From Collinsella sp. (GTDB lineage Bacteria > Actinomycetota > Coriobacteriia > Coriobacteriales > Coriobacteriaceae): a stretch of 64,000 nt of DNA. Below, piece by piece: positions 1 through 7,762 of the stretch; position 1 is the first letter of the stretch, and each line of letters opens with the position of its first letter. Below the pieces are notes generated by a model. It was not told where the DNA came from. It ran no database searches and worked only from the letters and a program-made list of their open reading frames with translations. The DNA lies in contig DXZR01000006.1 in the NCBI GenBank assembly GCA_019419555.1, positions 1-64,000 on the forward strand. The letters run 5' to 3'. The translations under genes were made by a program, and so were the position numbers.

Positions 1-55
1 GAGCACAACCTTGCCAAGGTTGGGGTCGCGGGTTCGAGCCCCGTTGTCCGCTCCA
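1..55 (+). tRNA. tRNA-Gly(GCC), 5' end cut by the window edge
   Basis: The anticodon arm has loop TTGCCAA (anticodon GCC) and is followed by a T-arm with GGTTCGAGCC and a 3' acceptor strand ending in encoded CCA. The visible part is identical to the two complete tRNA-Gly genes further on. The D-arm and 5' acceptor strand lie outside the window. Confidence 0.95.
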
Positions 56-65
56 TTGCATTTCC

Positions 66-88
66 GGACCGTTTGGGCGGTCCTTTTT
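66..88 (+). terminator. Rho-independent terminator after tRNA-Gly
   Basis: A GGACCG/CGGTCC stem with a six-base loop is followed by five T residues, directly downstream of the first tRNA. Confidence 0.8.
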
Positions 89-89
89 C

Positions 90-163
90 GGCGAAGTGGC
101 CAAGTGGTAAGGCAGAGGCCTGCAAAGCCTTTACCCCCGGTTCGAATCCGGGCTTCGCCTCCA
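90..163 (+). tRNA. tRNA-Cys(GCA)
   Basis: The acceptor stem GGCGAAG/CTTCGCC closes a cloverleaf with anticodon loop CTGCAAA (anticodon GCA) and T-loop GGTTCGAATCC. The discriminator base is T and CCA is encoded. Confidence 0.96.
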
Positions 164-172
164 GGCAACATC

Positions 173-199
173 CGGGCGCTCCGGCGCCCGTTTTGTTTT
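173..199 (+). terminator. Rho-independent terminator after tRNA-Cys
   Basis: A CGGGCGC/GCGCCCG stem with a four-base loop is followed by TTTTGTTTT. Confidence 0.8.
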
Positions 200-205
200 A
201 CATAT

Positions 206-281
206 GCGGACATGGCTCAGTTGGTAGAGCACAACCTTGCCAAGGTTGGGGTCGCGGGTTCGAGCCCCGTTGTCCGCTCCA
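206..281 (+). tRNA. tRNA-Gly(GCC), complete copy
   Basis: Acceptor stem GCGGACA/TGTCCGC, D-loop with TTGGTAGAG, anticodon loop TTGCCAA (GCC), T-loop GGTTCGAGCC and encoded CCA. It is identical to the copy downstream of the alpha-glucosidase gene. Confidence 0.97.
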
Positions 282-290
282 ACTATCTTA

Positions 291-316
291 CGCGGTTCTA
301 ACGAACCGCGTTTTTT
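291..316 (+). terminator. Rho-independent terminator after tRNA-Gly
   Basis: A CGCGGTTC/GAACCGCG stem with loop TAAC is followed by six T residues. Confidence 0.9.
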
Positions 317-327
317 GTTGACGCTGC

Positions 328-427
328 GCGGGCCCCGGGCACCCCATCTTGCCCCTCAATCGTCGGTCGCGTACATAAAGTACGCTTCCCTCCTCTTTCG
401 CGGCAACCTGGGGCACCCGGAGCCCGC
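328..427. repeat. 100-nt imperfect palindrome
   Basis: The outer arms at 328-346 and 409-427 are inverted copies of each other, matching at about 16 of 19 positions. A second, perfect small hairpin GCGTAC-ATAAA-GTACGC sits near the middle. It lies between the tRNA terminator and the alpha-glucosidase gene and has no T-run, so it does not look like a simple terminator. Apart from this element and the promoter region, the 300 bases before the glucosidase hold no gene that I can support. Confidence 0.6.
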
Positions 428-617
428 TCGCTGTCGTGGCCGGGAAAGTGGGTCTTCCGTTCTTTTCATTAATCGGTCGATTCGTCCCAGGAGGCTTGAA
501 CCCGAGAGGGGGCGATCGTTTTGGGGCGTGGCTGTGGCGTTGTTTGTCGCGAATGTCCGCTTTGGGCGTATCATCGTGGGCATCTCGCATAACCTCGTTG
601 CAAGGGAGATACGCCCC

Positions 618-2351
618 ATGGCTACAGAAAAGTCTTCTTCGCGCTCATGGATGTCCGATGCCGCGATCTATCAGATCTACCCGCGCTCGTTTAAGGATTC
701 GACTGGTTCGGGTCTGGGCGATATCGCGGGCATTACCCAGCAGATGGACTATCTTGAGCGACTGGGTATCGAGGCCATCTGGCTGAGCCCGTTTTATCCA
801 TCGCCTCTTGTCGATGGCGGCTATGATGTGGCGGACTACTGCGATGTCGACCCGCGTCTCGGCTCGCTTGACGACTTCGATGACATGATCGCTGCGGCTC
901 ACGCGCGCGGCATCAAGGTCATCGTCGACATCGTGCCCAACCATTCATCCAACCAGCACCCCTGGTTCAAAGCCGCTCTTGCCGCCGGCCCCGGATCGCC
1001 CGAGCGCGCCCGTTATATCTTCCGCGATGGTCGCGGCGAGCATGGCGAGCTGCCTCCCACCAATTGGAATGCCAACTTTGGCGGCCCCGCATGGACGCGT
1101 GTTGCGGACGGTCAGTGGTATCTGCACATGTTTACGCCCGAGCAACCGGACTTTGACTGGTCATGCCCCGAGGTTCATGCGCTCTTTTGCGACGTCCTGG
1201 CGTTTTGGAGCGATCGAGGCGTCGACGGCTTTCGCATTGATGTGGCGCAGGGTCTCGCCAAGGATCTCGACCGCGATGACCTCGACCGGTGGCATCTCGC
1301 CGAGGGCGATGACATGGTTGACGACGGCACCCATCCGCTGTGGGACCGCAATGAGGTCCACGAGATCTATCGCGAGTGGCGCCGCGTGTTCGACCGCTAT
1401 AATCCGCCGCGCAGTGCCGTTGCCGAGGCGTGGGTGCTGCCCGAGCGCCAGTATCTCTACGCGCGTCCCAGCGAGCTTGGCCAGACATTCAACTTTGAGT
1501 TTGCCAAGGCCACTTGGACCTATGATGACATGCACACTGCAATCGAGAAGGGCTTGAAGGCAGCCGTCGAATCCGATTCCGCCTCGACCTGGGTACTCTC
1601 CAACCACGACGTGCCGCGCGTGGCGACACGCTATGCCCTGCCGCAAATCAAGGCGACGCGCTACCACCAGATTGCGCTCGACTGGCTCTTACGCGACGGG
1701 TCGTCTTATGACGAGGACCGTGAACTCGGCGAGCGCCGCGCGCGGGCGGCCCTTTTGCTTGAGCTGGCGCTTCCGGGCTCGGCATACGTGTATCAGGGTG
1801 AGGAGCTCGGCCTTTTTGAGGTGGCTGATATCCCGTGGGCTGCACTCGAAGACCCTACTGCGACCAATACGCACGGACCGAAGAGTGAGAAGGGGCGCGA
1901 CGGCTGTCGTGTGCCCCTGCCGTGGGTGGCGGCGGACGATCCCGCGCATGGCGGATCGTTTGGGTTTTCGCCGGCAGACGCCGATGCGGCGCCCCATCTG
2001 CCGCAGCCTGCATGGTTTTCCGATTATGCTGCCGATAGGGAAGAAGCGGACCCGACATCGATGCTTGCGCTCTATCGTGACGCCCTCTGGCTGCGGCGCA
2101 AGCTGCGCGGGTGCGCCAACGATCTTGCGTGGCTCGATCTTGACGGGCGCACCGGCCTTGCGGATGGTGCCGAGGGCGCTGAGGGCGGCGTCATCGCCTA
2201 TAGCCGCGACAACGGCTGGGCGTGTGTGACGAACTTTGGCGCAGCACCCGTGGAGCTGCCGGCGGGCAGGGTCCTGCTCACCTCATCACCGCTTGCAGAC
2301 GGCAGGCTCGCGCAGGACAGCTCTGCCTGGATTATGCTCGGTGAGATGTAG
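618..2351 (+). CDS. GH13 alpha-glucosidase (oligo-1,6-glucosidase type)
   Basis: Predicted cytoplasmic glycoside hydrolase of 577 residues that releases glucose from maltose- or isomaltose-type oligosaccharides. The four GH13 regions are visible in order: DIVPNHSS; GFRIDVAQG with the nucleophile Asp; AEAWV with the acid/base Glu; and LSNHDVPR with the third carboxylate. There is no signal peptide, which fits a companion of an oligosaccharide importer. The open frame continues far upstream through the tRNA, but the ATG used here has AGGGAGA about eight bases before it and starts where family homology begins (SDAAIYQIYPRSF). It is a lone gene flanked by tRNA genes. The exact linkage preference (alpha-1,4 or alpha-1,6) cannot be told from sequence alone. 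Confidence 0.9.
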   Translation: MATEKSSSRSWMSDAAIYQIYPRSFKDSTGSGLGDIAGITQQMDYLERLGIEAIWLSPFYPSPLVDGGYDVADYCDVDPRLGSLDDFDDMIAAAHARGIKVIVDIVPNHSSNQHPWFKAALAAGPGSPERARYIFRDGRGEHGELPPTNWNANFGGPAWTRVADGQWYLHMFTPEQPDFDWSCPEVHALFCDVLAFWSDRGVDGFRIDVAQGLAKDLDRDDLDRWHLAEGDDMVDDGTHPLWDRNEVHEIYREWRRVFDRYNPPRSAVAEAWVLPERQYLYARPSELGQTFNFEFAKATWTYDDMHTAIEKGLKAAVESDSASTWVLSNHDVPRVATRYALPQIKATRYHQIALDWLLRDGSSYDEDRELGERRARAALLLELALPGSAYVYQGEELGLFEVADIPWAALEDPTATNTHGPKSEKGRDGCRVPLPWVAADDPAHGGSFGFSPADADAAPHLPQPAWFSDYAADREEADPTSMLALYRDALWLRRKLRGCANDLAWLDLDGRTGLADGAEGAEGGVIAYSRDNGWACVTNFGAAPVELPAGRVLLTSSPLADGRLAQDSSAWIMLGEM

Positions 2352-2451
2352 GGGCCTCTTACGGCGAGTTTGCGTTTGCCTGCGCCTTCCGTGGTGGCTG
2401 ATGTCTTTGCGAGGTTCGCGAGGGCGTCGCAAAACTTTTCAAAAAAAGTTC

Positions 2452-2480
2452 TTGCATTTGGGTTGATCATCCCGTATATT
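2452..2480 (+). promoter_or_regulatory. Sigma70-type promoter for tRNA-Gly/tRNA-Val
   Basis: TTGCAT, a 17-base spacer and TATATT, ending 12 bases before the mature tRNA-Gly. Confidence 0.75.
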
Positions 2481-2492
2481 AAATCCTCGCAG

Positions 2493-2568
2493 GCGGACAT
2501 GGCTCAGTTGGTAGAGCACAACCTTGCCAAGGTTGGGGTCGCGGGTTCGAGCCCCGTTGTCCGCTCCA
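2493..2568 (+). tRNA. tRNA-Gly(GCC), third copy
   Basis: Same 76-nt sequence (including CCA) as the copy near the start of the window. It is followed three bases later by tRNA-Val, so the two are cotranscribed. Confidence 0.97.
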
Positions 2569-2571
2569 TTT

Positions 2572-2646
2572 GGGCGTTTAGCTCAGGGGGAGAGCGCTTC
2601 CCTGACACGGAAGAGGTCAGAAGTTCAAATCTTCTAACGCCCACCA
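2572..2646 (+). tRNA. tRNA-Val(GAC)
   Basis: Acceptor stem GGGCGTT/AACGCCC, anticodon loop CTGACAC (anticodon GAC), T-loop AGTTCAAATCT, discriminator A and encoded CCA. Confidence 0.96.
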
Positions 2647-2654
2647 AATGTTCG

Positions 2655-2690
2655 CAGCTCAGAGGCTATGTCTCTGGGCTGTTTTGTTTT
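2655..2690 (+). terminator. Rho-independent terminator of the tRNA-Gly/Val unit
   Basis: A CAGCTCAGAG/CTCTGGGCTG stem (one G-T pair) with a seven-base loop is followed by TTTTGTTTT. Confidence 0.85.
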
Positions 2691-2995
2691 ATGCCACCAA
2701 ACATGCCGGCAAATAAGCCACCAAATATTGATCCAAGGTCTGTACGCGATGGTCTTCGCATCCCGTAGAGGTGCCGGCAGATTGCATACGTCCTGGCCGA
2801 TCGTGACCGCAACATGTTGGTCAAGCACAATCTTTTGGAATCTTTTGGCGTGAGCGGCTTGGTTTTGGTAGGATTTGTCAGCGGCTTGACTAAGGGGGTT
2901 TTATAACTGCCATGCAGGTAGCCGTGTTGGTAACGTTTTACCGACTTGCCAAGAACCCCTCATAATTAATGCGTCTGCAAAATGACTAATTGCTT
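2691..2995. other. Gene-less stretch with possible relic of an insertion at tRNA-Val
   Basis: No intact gene is visible. The motif GCCACCAAA, close to the 3' end of tRNA-Val, recurs twice within about 80 bases downstream. A frame of about 45 codons ending at 2905 reads like protein (it contains AYVLADRDRNMLVKHNLLES) but has a stop just upstream and no start or ribosome site. This could be the debris of an element that once integrated at the tRNA, but no integrase is present to prove it. Confidence 0.35.
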
Positions 2996-3007
2996 TGACC
3001 TGCTGAA

Positions 3008-3055
3008 ACACTATATGTTGTGTTTGACCTAAAAAAAGAATACAGGATATAGATG
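3008..3055 (+). promoter_or_regulatory. Paired NrdR-box-like operators over the nrdD promoter
   Basis: Box 1 (3008-3023) reads ACACTATATGTTGTGT, close to the NrdR consensus acaCwAtATaTwGtgt. Box 2 (3040-3055) is weaker but keeps the central C, ATAT and G positions. The two are separated by 16 bases, the spacing known for NrdR pairs. A promoter TTGACC (3024-3029) with an ATATAG-type -10 lies between and under the boxes, so bound NrdR would block it. Confidence 0.7.
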
Positions 3056-3280
3056 CCTCTTTGTCGTATGATAGATGGCGGACAGAGAACGAGAACCTTA
3101 TTCGCCCCATTTGGACACGTCTTTGAGCCGCTTGATCGGCCGCGAGGATTGTCCGCATGAGGACTTATGGTTTATCGAGAACACAGATTGCGCGACGGCG
3201 CCGCAAGACAGGGGCAAGCCCTGCCGGGTATCGTTTGGCTCTGAAGCGCGATGAGGCTACGATGCGAAAGAGGCAAGAGG

Positions 3281-5503
3281 ATGAAGATCATCAAGCGCAG
3301 CGGCACCGAGGTTGTCTTTGACATCGATAAGATCGTCAATGCCATCCGTGCCGCAAACTTGGAGGTCGAGGAGAGCTCTCGTCTTACCGACCGCCAGGTG
3401 GTTTACGCGGCGCAAAACGTCGCCGAGGCATGCGAGAACGCGGGCCACACTGTTTCGGTCGAGGAGATTCAGGATTTGGTCGAGGACGAGATCATGCGTC
3501 TCGACTGCTACGAGGTTGCCCGCCACTACATCATCTATCGCTATGTTCAGAGCCTGAAGCGCCAGAAGAACACGACCGATGACAAGATCCTGTCGCTGAT
3601 CGAGTGCAATAACGAAGAGGTCAAGCAGGAGAACTCCAACAAGAACCCGACCGTCAATTCCGTTCAGCGTGACTACATGGCCGGCGAGATCTCCAAGGAC
3701 CTGACTCAGCGTGTGCTGCTGCCTCAAGAGATCGTGGATGCCCATAATGAGGGCCTGATCCATTTCCACGATTCGGATTACTTTGCCCAGCACATGCACA
3801 ACTGCGATCTGGTGAACCTGGAGGACATGCTCCAGAACGGCACTGTTATCTCGGGTACGCTGATCGAGAAGCCGCACAGCTTCTCGACCGCCTGCAACAT
3901 CGCGACGCAGATCATCGCCCAGGTTGCTTCCTCCCAGTACGGAGGCCAGTCGATTTCGCTGACCCATCTTGCCCCGTTCGTCGAGGTGAGCCGTCAAAAG
4001 ATTCGCGGCGAGGTCGCTCGCGAGCTCGAGGAGCTCGGTGTCTCTGCGTCTGCCGAGAAGGTCCGTGAGGTCGTTGAGGACCGTCTGCGTGACGAGATCC
4101 GTCGCGGCGTCCAGACGATTCAGTATCAGGTCGTGACCCTTATGACCACCAATGGCCAGGCGCCGTTCGTGACGGTCTTTATGTATCTTAACGAGGCCCG
4201 TACGCCTCAGGAGAAGCACGACCTTGCCATGATCGTGGAGGAGACGCTTCGCCAGCGCTACGAGGGCGTTAAGAACGAGGCCGGCGTATGGATCACCCCG
4301 GCATTCCCCAAGCTTATCTATGTACTCGAGGACGATAACGTTCACGAGGATTCCCCGTACTTCTACCTGACCCAGCTGGCTGCCAAGTGCACTGCCAAGC
4401 GCATGGTGCCCGATTACATCTCCGAGAAAAAGATGCGCGAGCTCAAGCTGTCGAAGGGCGAGACCGCGGGTAACGGCGACTGCTATACCTGCATGGGCTG
4501 CCGCAGCTTCTTGACGCCCGACCGCTCGGGCAACGGCTTTAACAACGTTGCCAACGCGCTGAACTACGACCCGAACAAGCCCAAGTACTATGGTCGCTTT
4601 AACCAGGGCGTCGTGACCATCAACCTGCCCGATGTCGCGCTGAGCTCGCACCAGGATATGGACAAGTTCTGGAAGATCTTCGACGAGCGCCTTGAGCTGT
4701 GCCACCGCGCCCTGCTGTGCCGTCATGAGCGTCTGATGGGTACGCTTTCGGATGCCGCACCGATTCTTTGGCAGTACGGTGCCCTCGCCCGTCTGAAGAA
4801 GGGCGAGACGATCGACAAGCTGCTCGTGGGCGGTTACTCCACCATTAGTCTGGGTTATGCCGGCCTGTATGAGTGCGTCAAGTATATGACGGGCCACAGC
4901 CACACCGAGAAGGAGGGCACGCCCTTTGCCATGGCCGTCATGCAACGCATGAACGACAAGTGCGCCGAGTGGAAGGCCGAAAGCGATATTGACTTCTCGC
5001 TGTACGGTACCCCGCTTGAGTCGACGACCTACAAGTTCGCCAAGTGCCTGCAGCGTCGTTTTGGCATCATCCCGGGCGTGACGGACAAGGGCTACATCAC
5101 CAACAGCTACCACGTCCATGTGTCTGAGGAGATTGATGCTTTCGATAAGCTCAAGTTCGAGGGTATGTTCCAGCAGCTTTCGCCGGGCGGTGCCATCTCC
5201 TACGTCGAGGTTCCCAACATGCAGGACAACCTCAAGGCTGTCATTCGCGTGATGCAGTACATCTACGACAACATCATGTACGCCGAGCTCAACACCAAGA
5301 GCGACTACTGCCAGGTGTGCGGCTACGACGGTGAGATCAAGATTGTCGAGGATGACGGCAAGCTGGTGTGGGAGTGCCCCAACTGCGGCAACCGCGATCA
5401 GGAGAAGATGAACGTCGCCCGTCGTACGTGCGGCTACATCGGTACCCAATTCTGGAACCAGGGTCGAACCGAGGAGATCCGCGACCGCGTGCTGCATCTC
5501 TAA
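3281..5503 (+). CDS. nrdD: Anaerobic ribonucleoside-triphosphate reductase (class III), large subunit
   Basis: Makes deoxyribonucleotides from ribonucleoside triphosphates without oxygen, using a glycyl radical installed by NrdG, which is encoded next. The 740-residue product has an ATP-cone at residues 1-90, the long catalytic barrel, a zinc site made of CQVCG and CPNCG pairs near the C-terminus, and the glycyl-radical motif RRTCGYIG (Gly about residue 718). The ATG is preceded by GAAAGAGG at good spacing. An upstream in-frame ATG has no comparable site. The NrdR-like boxes upstream predict repression when dNTP or ATP signals are high. Length and motifs are complete for the family. Confidence 0.97.
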   Translation: MKIIKRSGTEVVFDIDKIVNAIRAANLEVEESSRLTDRQVVYAAQNVAEACENAGHTVSVEEIQDLVEDEIMRLDCYEVARHYIIYRYVQSLKRQKNTTDDKILSLIECNNEEVKQENSNKNPTVNSVQRDYMAGEISKDLTQRVLLPQEIVDAHNEGLIHFHDSDYFAQHMHNCDLVNLEDMLQNGTVISGTLIEKPHSFSTACNIATQIIAQVASSQYGGQSISLTHLAPFVEVSRQKIRGEVARELEELGVSASAEKVREVVEDRLRDEIRRGVQTIQYQVVTLMTTNGQAPFVTVFMYLNEARTPQEKHDLAMIVEETLRQRYEGVKNEAGVWITPAFPKLIYVLEDDNVHEDSPYFYLTQLAAKCTAKRMVPDYISEKKMRELKLSKGETAGNGDCYTCMGCRSFLTPDRSGNGFNNVANALNYDPNKPKYYGRFNQGVVTINLPDVALSSHQDMDKFWKIFDERLELCHRALLCRHERLMGTLSDAAPILWQYGALARLKKGETIDKLLVGGYSTISLGYAGLYECVKYMTGHSHTEKEGTPFAMAVMQRMNDKCAEWKAESDIDFSLYGTPLESTTYKFAKCLQRRFGIIPGVTDKGYITNSYHVHVSEEIDAFDKLKFEGMFQQLSPGGAISYVEVPNMQDNLKAVIRVMQYIYDNIMYAELNTKSDYCQVCGYDGEIKIVEDDGKLVWECPNCGNRDQEKMNVARRTCGYIGTQFWNQGRTEEIRDRVLHL

Positions 5504-5678
5504 TACCGCTCCGGGGCTGAACCGAGAGGGCCGCTTGGGCATTTGCTCGCTATTTCGGACAGTCCTGCGCAAGACGAAGGCCACATTAAGTGGCCTTCTT
5601 TGCGTGCGGAACTCATATCGAGCAAAAGCCCAAGCGGCCCTCTCGGTTCAGCCAAGTTGACGTAGCTGAGATGCAGCA
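5490..5678. repeat. Long imperfect palindrome spanning the nrdD 3' end, with central terminator
   Basis: Positions 5515-5549 and 5619-5653 are inverted copies with one mismatch over 35 bases. After a 14-base unpaired block on each side the symmetry resumes: TGCTGCATCTC inside the nrdD coding end pairs with GAGATGCAGCA at 5668-5678. At the centre a stem AAGGCCAC/GTGGCCTT followed by CTTTG looks like a terminator. Because the left arm includes coding sequence, an inverted duplication of the nrdD end is a plausible origin. The rest of the gap to nrdG holds no gene. Confidence 0.8.
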
Positions 5679-5831
5679 TGAGGCCTGCTCACCCCTCGAA
5701 GTTCTTAGCGGAAATGAGTTGACTTGCAACAACGCTTTGCTTGCGATAGCGGTTGAGCTGCAACAAAGTATTTATTGGACCTCGAACCCTATACTCGATG
5801 TTCGCTTCGTTCATTGAGTTACCCTTTGCAT

Positions 5832-5915
5832 GAGGCCGGGACATATCGTCCCGCCCGCAGTTTCGCAGGCCGAAGACCGAGAATGTTTGAGGACGGGATG
5901 ATATGTCCCGGCCTC
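5832..5915. repeat. Imperfect palindrome in front of nrdG
   Basis: The arms at 5832-5855 and 5891-5915 are inverted copies over about 24 bases with two or three differences, enclosing about 35 bases. The right arm ends three bases before the GGGAGAG ribosome site of nrdG, so a folded transcript could affect nrdG translation or stop readthrough from nrdD. Confidence 0.7.
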
Positions 5916-5930
5916 CCGGGAGAGTTACTT

Positions 5931-6512
5931 ATGAACTACGCGAACATCAAGTATTTCGACATTGCTGATGGGGAAGGCGTTCGTACTTCTCTGTTTGTGA
6001 GCGGGTGCCGTCGTGGGTGCAAGAATTGCTTTAACTCTGTCGCGTGGGACTTTGCTGCGGGTGAGCCGTTCGATCGTGCCGTCGAGGACAAGATTATCGA
6101 GAGTCTCGATCATCCCTTTATCGATGGCCTGACGATTCTGGGTGGCGAGCCTATGGAGCCCGAGAATCAGACGGGGCTCGTTGACTTTATCGAACGCGTG
6201 CGTGCGGCCTATCCCGCGGGGTCAGGAAAGACCATTTGGTGTTTTACCGGCGACGTGCTCGAGGAGCTTATGCCGGGTGGTCGTCACCATACCGAGGCGA
6301 CGGACCGTATCCTTGCCTGCCTCGATATGTTGGTGGACGGCCCGTTCGTTCAGGATCTGTACGATATCTCGTTGCGCTTTAGGGGCTCGAGCAATCAGCG
6401 CGTGATTGATATGAACGCCACGCGCGCCCGTGCTGTGCGCGAGGGCGTTGCGCTTTGCGACGCTGTGGAGCTTTGGCGGGACGATCCGGTCTATTCGACC
6501 CATACTATGTAG
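5931..6512 (+). CDS. nrdG: Anaerobic ribonucleotide reductase-activating protein
   Basis: Radical SAM activase that uses a 4Fe-4S cluster and S-adenosylmethionine to create the glycyl radical on NrdD. The 193-residue protein carries the cluster motif CRRGCKNC near residue 30 and the glycine-rich ILGGEPM segment, both standard for NrdG. The start has GGGAGAG seven bases upstream. An open frame reaches further up through the palindrome but lacks homology there. It directly follows nrdD on the same strand, although terminator-like structures lie between them. Confidence 0.95.
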   Translation: MNYANIKYFDIADGEGVRTSLFVSGCRRGCKNCFNSVAWDFAAGEPFDRAVEDKIIESLDHPFIDGLTILGGEPMEPENQTGLVDFIERVRAAYPAGSGKTIWCFTGDVLEELMPGGRHHTEATDRILACLDMLVDGPFVQDLYDISLRFRGSSNQRVIDMNATRARAVREGVALCDAVELWRDDPVYSTHTM

Positions 6513-6578
6513 CTTGTGGCCGATGCCAAAGGGCGTGGTACCATAGCGCGAACGTGAAATCGGAAAAGTGAGGCCCAG

Positions 6579-7136
6579 ATGGTCGATCAGGAAAAAGTCG
6601 AGGCCGCCATTAAGCTGTTGCTTGAGGGCATAGGCGAGGACCCAACTCGTGAGGGCCTGCTGGAGACCCCGGCGCGCGTTACCCGTATGTATGGTGAGAT
6701 CGCCGGCGGTATGGATCAGAGTGCCGAGGAGCACCTGTCCAAAACCTTTGCCGTCGCTTCGAACGACTTGGTTATTGAGCGCGACATTACGTTTTACTCG
6801 CTGTGCGAGCACCATCTGCTGCCGTTTTATGGCAAGGCTGCGATCGGCTATATCCCTAACGGTCGCGTGGCGGGTCTGTCTAAGCTCGCTCGCACGGTTG
6901 AAGTCTATGCCCGTCGTCTGCAGCTGCAGGAGCAGTTGTGTGCACAGGTTGCCGATGCCCTCATGGAATATCTTGCTCCCCAAGGGGCGATTGTGCTGAT
7001 GGAAGCCGAGCACATGTGCATGACGATGCGCGGCGTGCAAAAGCCCGGCACCAAGACCGTGACGCTCGCTCGCCGCGGCGTCTTTGAGACCGATCCCGCG
7101 CTCGAGGAGCGGTTCTTTAGGATGCTGGGCCGTTAG
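6579..7136 (+). CDS. folE: GTP cyclohydrolase I
   Basis: Converts GTP to 7,8-dihydroneopterin triphosphate, the first step of folate synthesis. The product is 185 residues, the normal size. The zinc/active-site signatures are visible as the Cys and His residues of LCEHHLLPF, the [14 protein letters not shown] helix, and the Cys of [12 protein letters not shown]. It is followed one base later by an HD hydrolase gene and then by folB, forming a small folate operon. Confidence 0.96.
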   Translation: MVDQEKVEAAIKLLLEGIGEDPTREGLLETPARVTRMYGEIAGGMDQSAEEHLSKTFAVASNDLVIERDITFYSLCEHHLLPFYGKAAIGYIPNGRVAGLSKLARTVEVYARRLQLQEQLCAQVADALMEYLAPQGAIVLMEAEHMCMTMRGVQKPGTKTVTLARRGVFETDPALEERFFRMLGR

Positions 7137-7137
7137 C

Positions 7138-7719
7138 ATGAGGGTCGTCAACGACTTTGCATCGAAGACCGATGAGGGAACGCCGCGTCGCGGTTTTATG
7201 GCTTCGGGCCTAGCCCCCTTTGGTGCCATGCCTCGTATCGATTACATCTGTGCCAACGGCCTGTTCCGGCGGCACCTGGGCAACATTGCACAGTTGGAAT
7301 CGGGGCGTATCTTCTGCCGCCACGGTATTGACCATCTGCTCGATGTCGCTCGCATTATGTGGATCAAGAATCTCGAGGAACAGCTCGAATTTGACCGCGA
7401 GGTCATCTACGCCACGGCACTTCTTCACGATATCGGCAAAGATGAACAGTATGAATCGGGTATATCCCATGATGTTGCAAGCGAACGCGTCGCTGATGCG
7501 ATTCTCGGCGGCATGCCCGATGACGTAGCGTTTGAGCCGGCCGATGCTGCGGCCATTAAGACGGCCATTCTGGGCCATCGAAAGCTGCGCGTGAACAGCC
7601 AACCGCTCGAGCGTCTGCTCTATGCAGCCGACAAAGCGTCGCGCGCCTGCTTTGCATGCCCCGCGCGCAATGCTTGCAATTGGAGCGATGATAAAAAGAA
7701 CCTGTCGATTCGCGTGTAG
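7138..7719 (+). CDS. HD-domain phosphohydrolase of the folate cluster
   Basis: Predicted metal-dependent phosphohydrolase of 193 residues. The HD motif is visible as RHGIDHLLDVARI followed by ATALLHDIGKDEQY and ISHDVASERV. The C-terminus carries a three-cysteine patch, CFACPARNACNW, then KKN. The start codon lies one base after the folE stop, so the two are translationally linked, and folB follows. The context suggests a role in pterin processing, for example removing phosphate from dihydroneopterin triphosphate, a step for which no dedicated enzyme is seen here. That is inference from position only. A general nucleotide hydrolase is the main alternative. Confidence 0.75.
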   Translation: MRVVNDFASKTDEGTPRRGFMASGLAPFGAMPRIDYICANGLFRRHLGNIAQLESGRIFCRHGIDHLLDVARIMWIKNLEEQLEFDREVIYATALLHDIGKDEQYESGISHDVASERVADAILGGMPDDVAFEPADAAAIKTAILGHRKLRVNSQPLERLLYAADKASRACFACPARNACNWSDDKKNLSIRV

Positions 7720-7762
7720 TTAGTTTGCGCGGTCGGGGTTCTAAACGAAGGAGACGATCGCG

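Noticed and set aside
237..617. Upstream extension of the alpha-glucosidase frame
   Set aside because: It runs through a tRNA, its terminator and a palindrome. The ATG at 618 has a good ribosome site and marks the start of family homology.
2668..2853. 61-codon frame after tRNA-Val
   Set aside because: It begins inside the tRNA terminator, has no ribosome site and shows no protein-like pattern.
3060..3280. Cobalamin riboswitch in the nrdD leader
   Set aside because: Only a short CAGGG/CCCTG hairpin is visible, and the B12-box core is absent.
3257..5584. 775-codon open frame on the minus strand of nrdD
   Set aside because: It mirrors a highly conserved gene, is rich in Leu, Val and His as expected from reading GC-rich codons backwards, and lacks a ribosome site.
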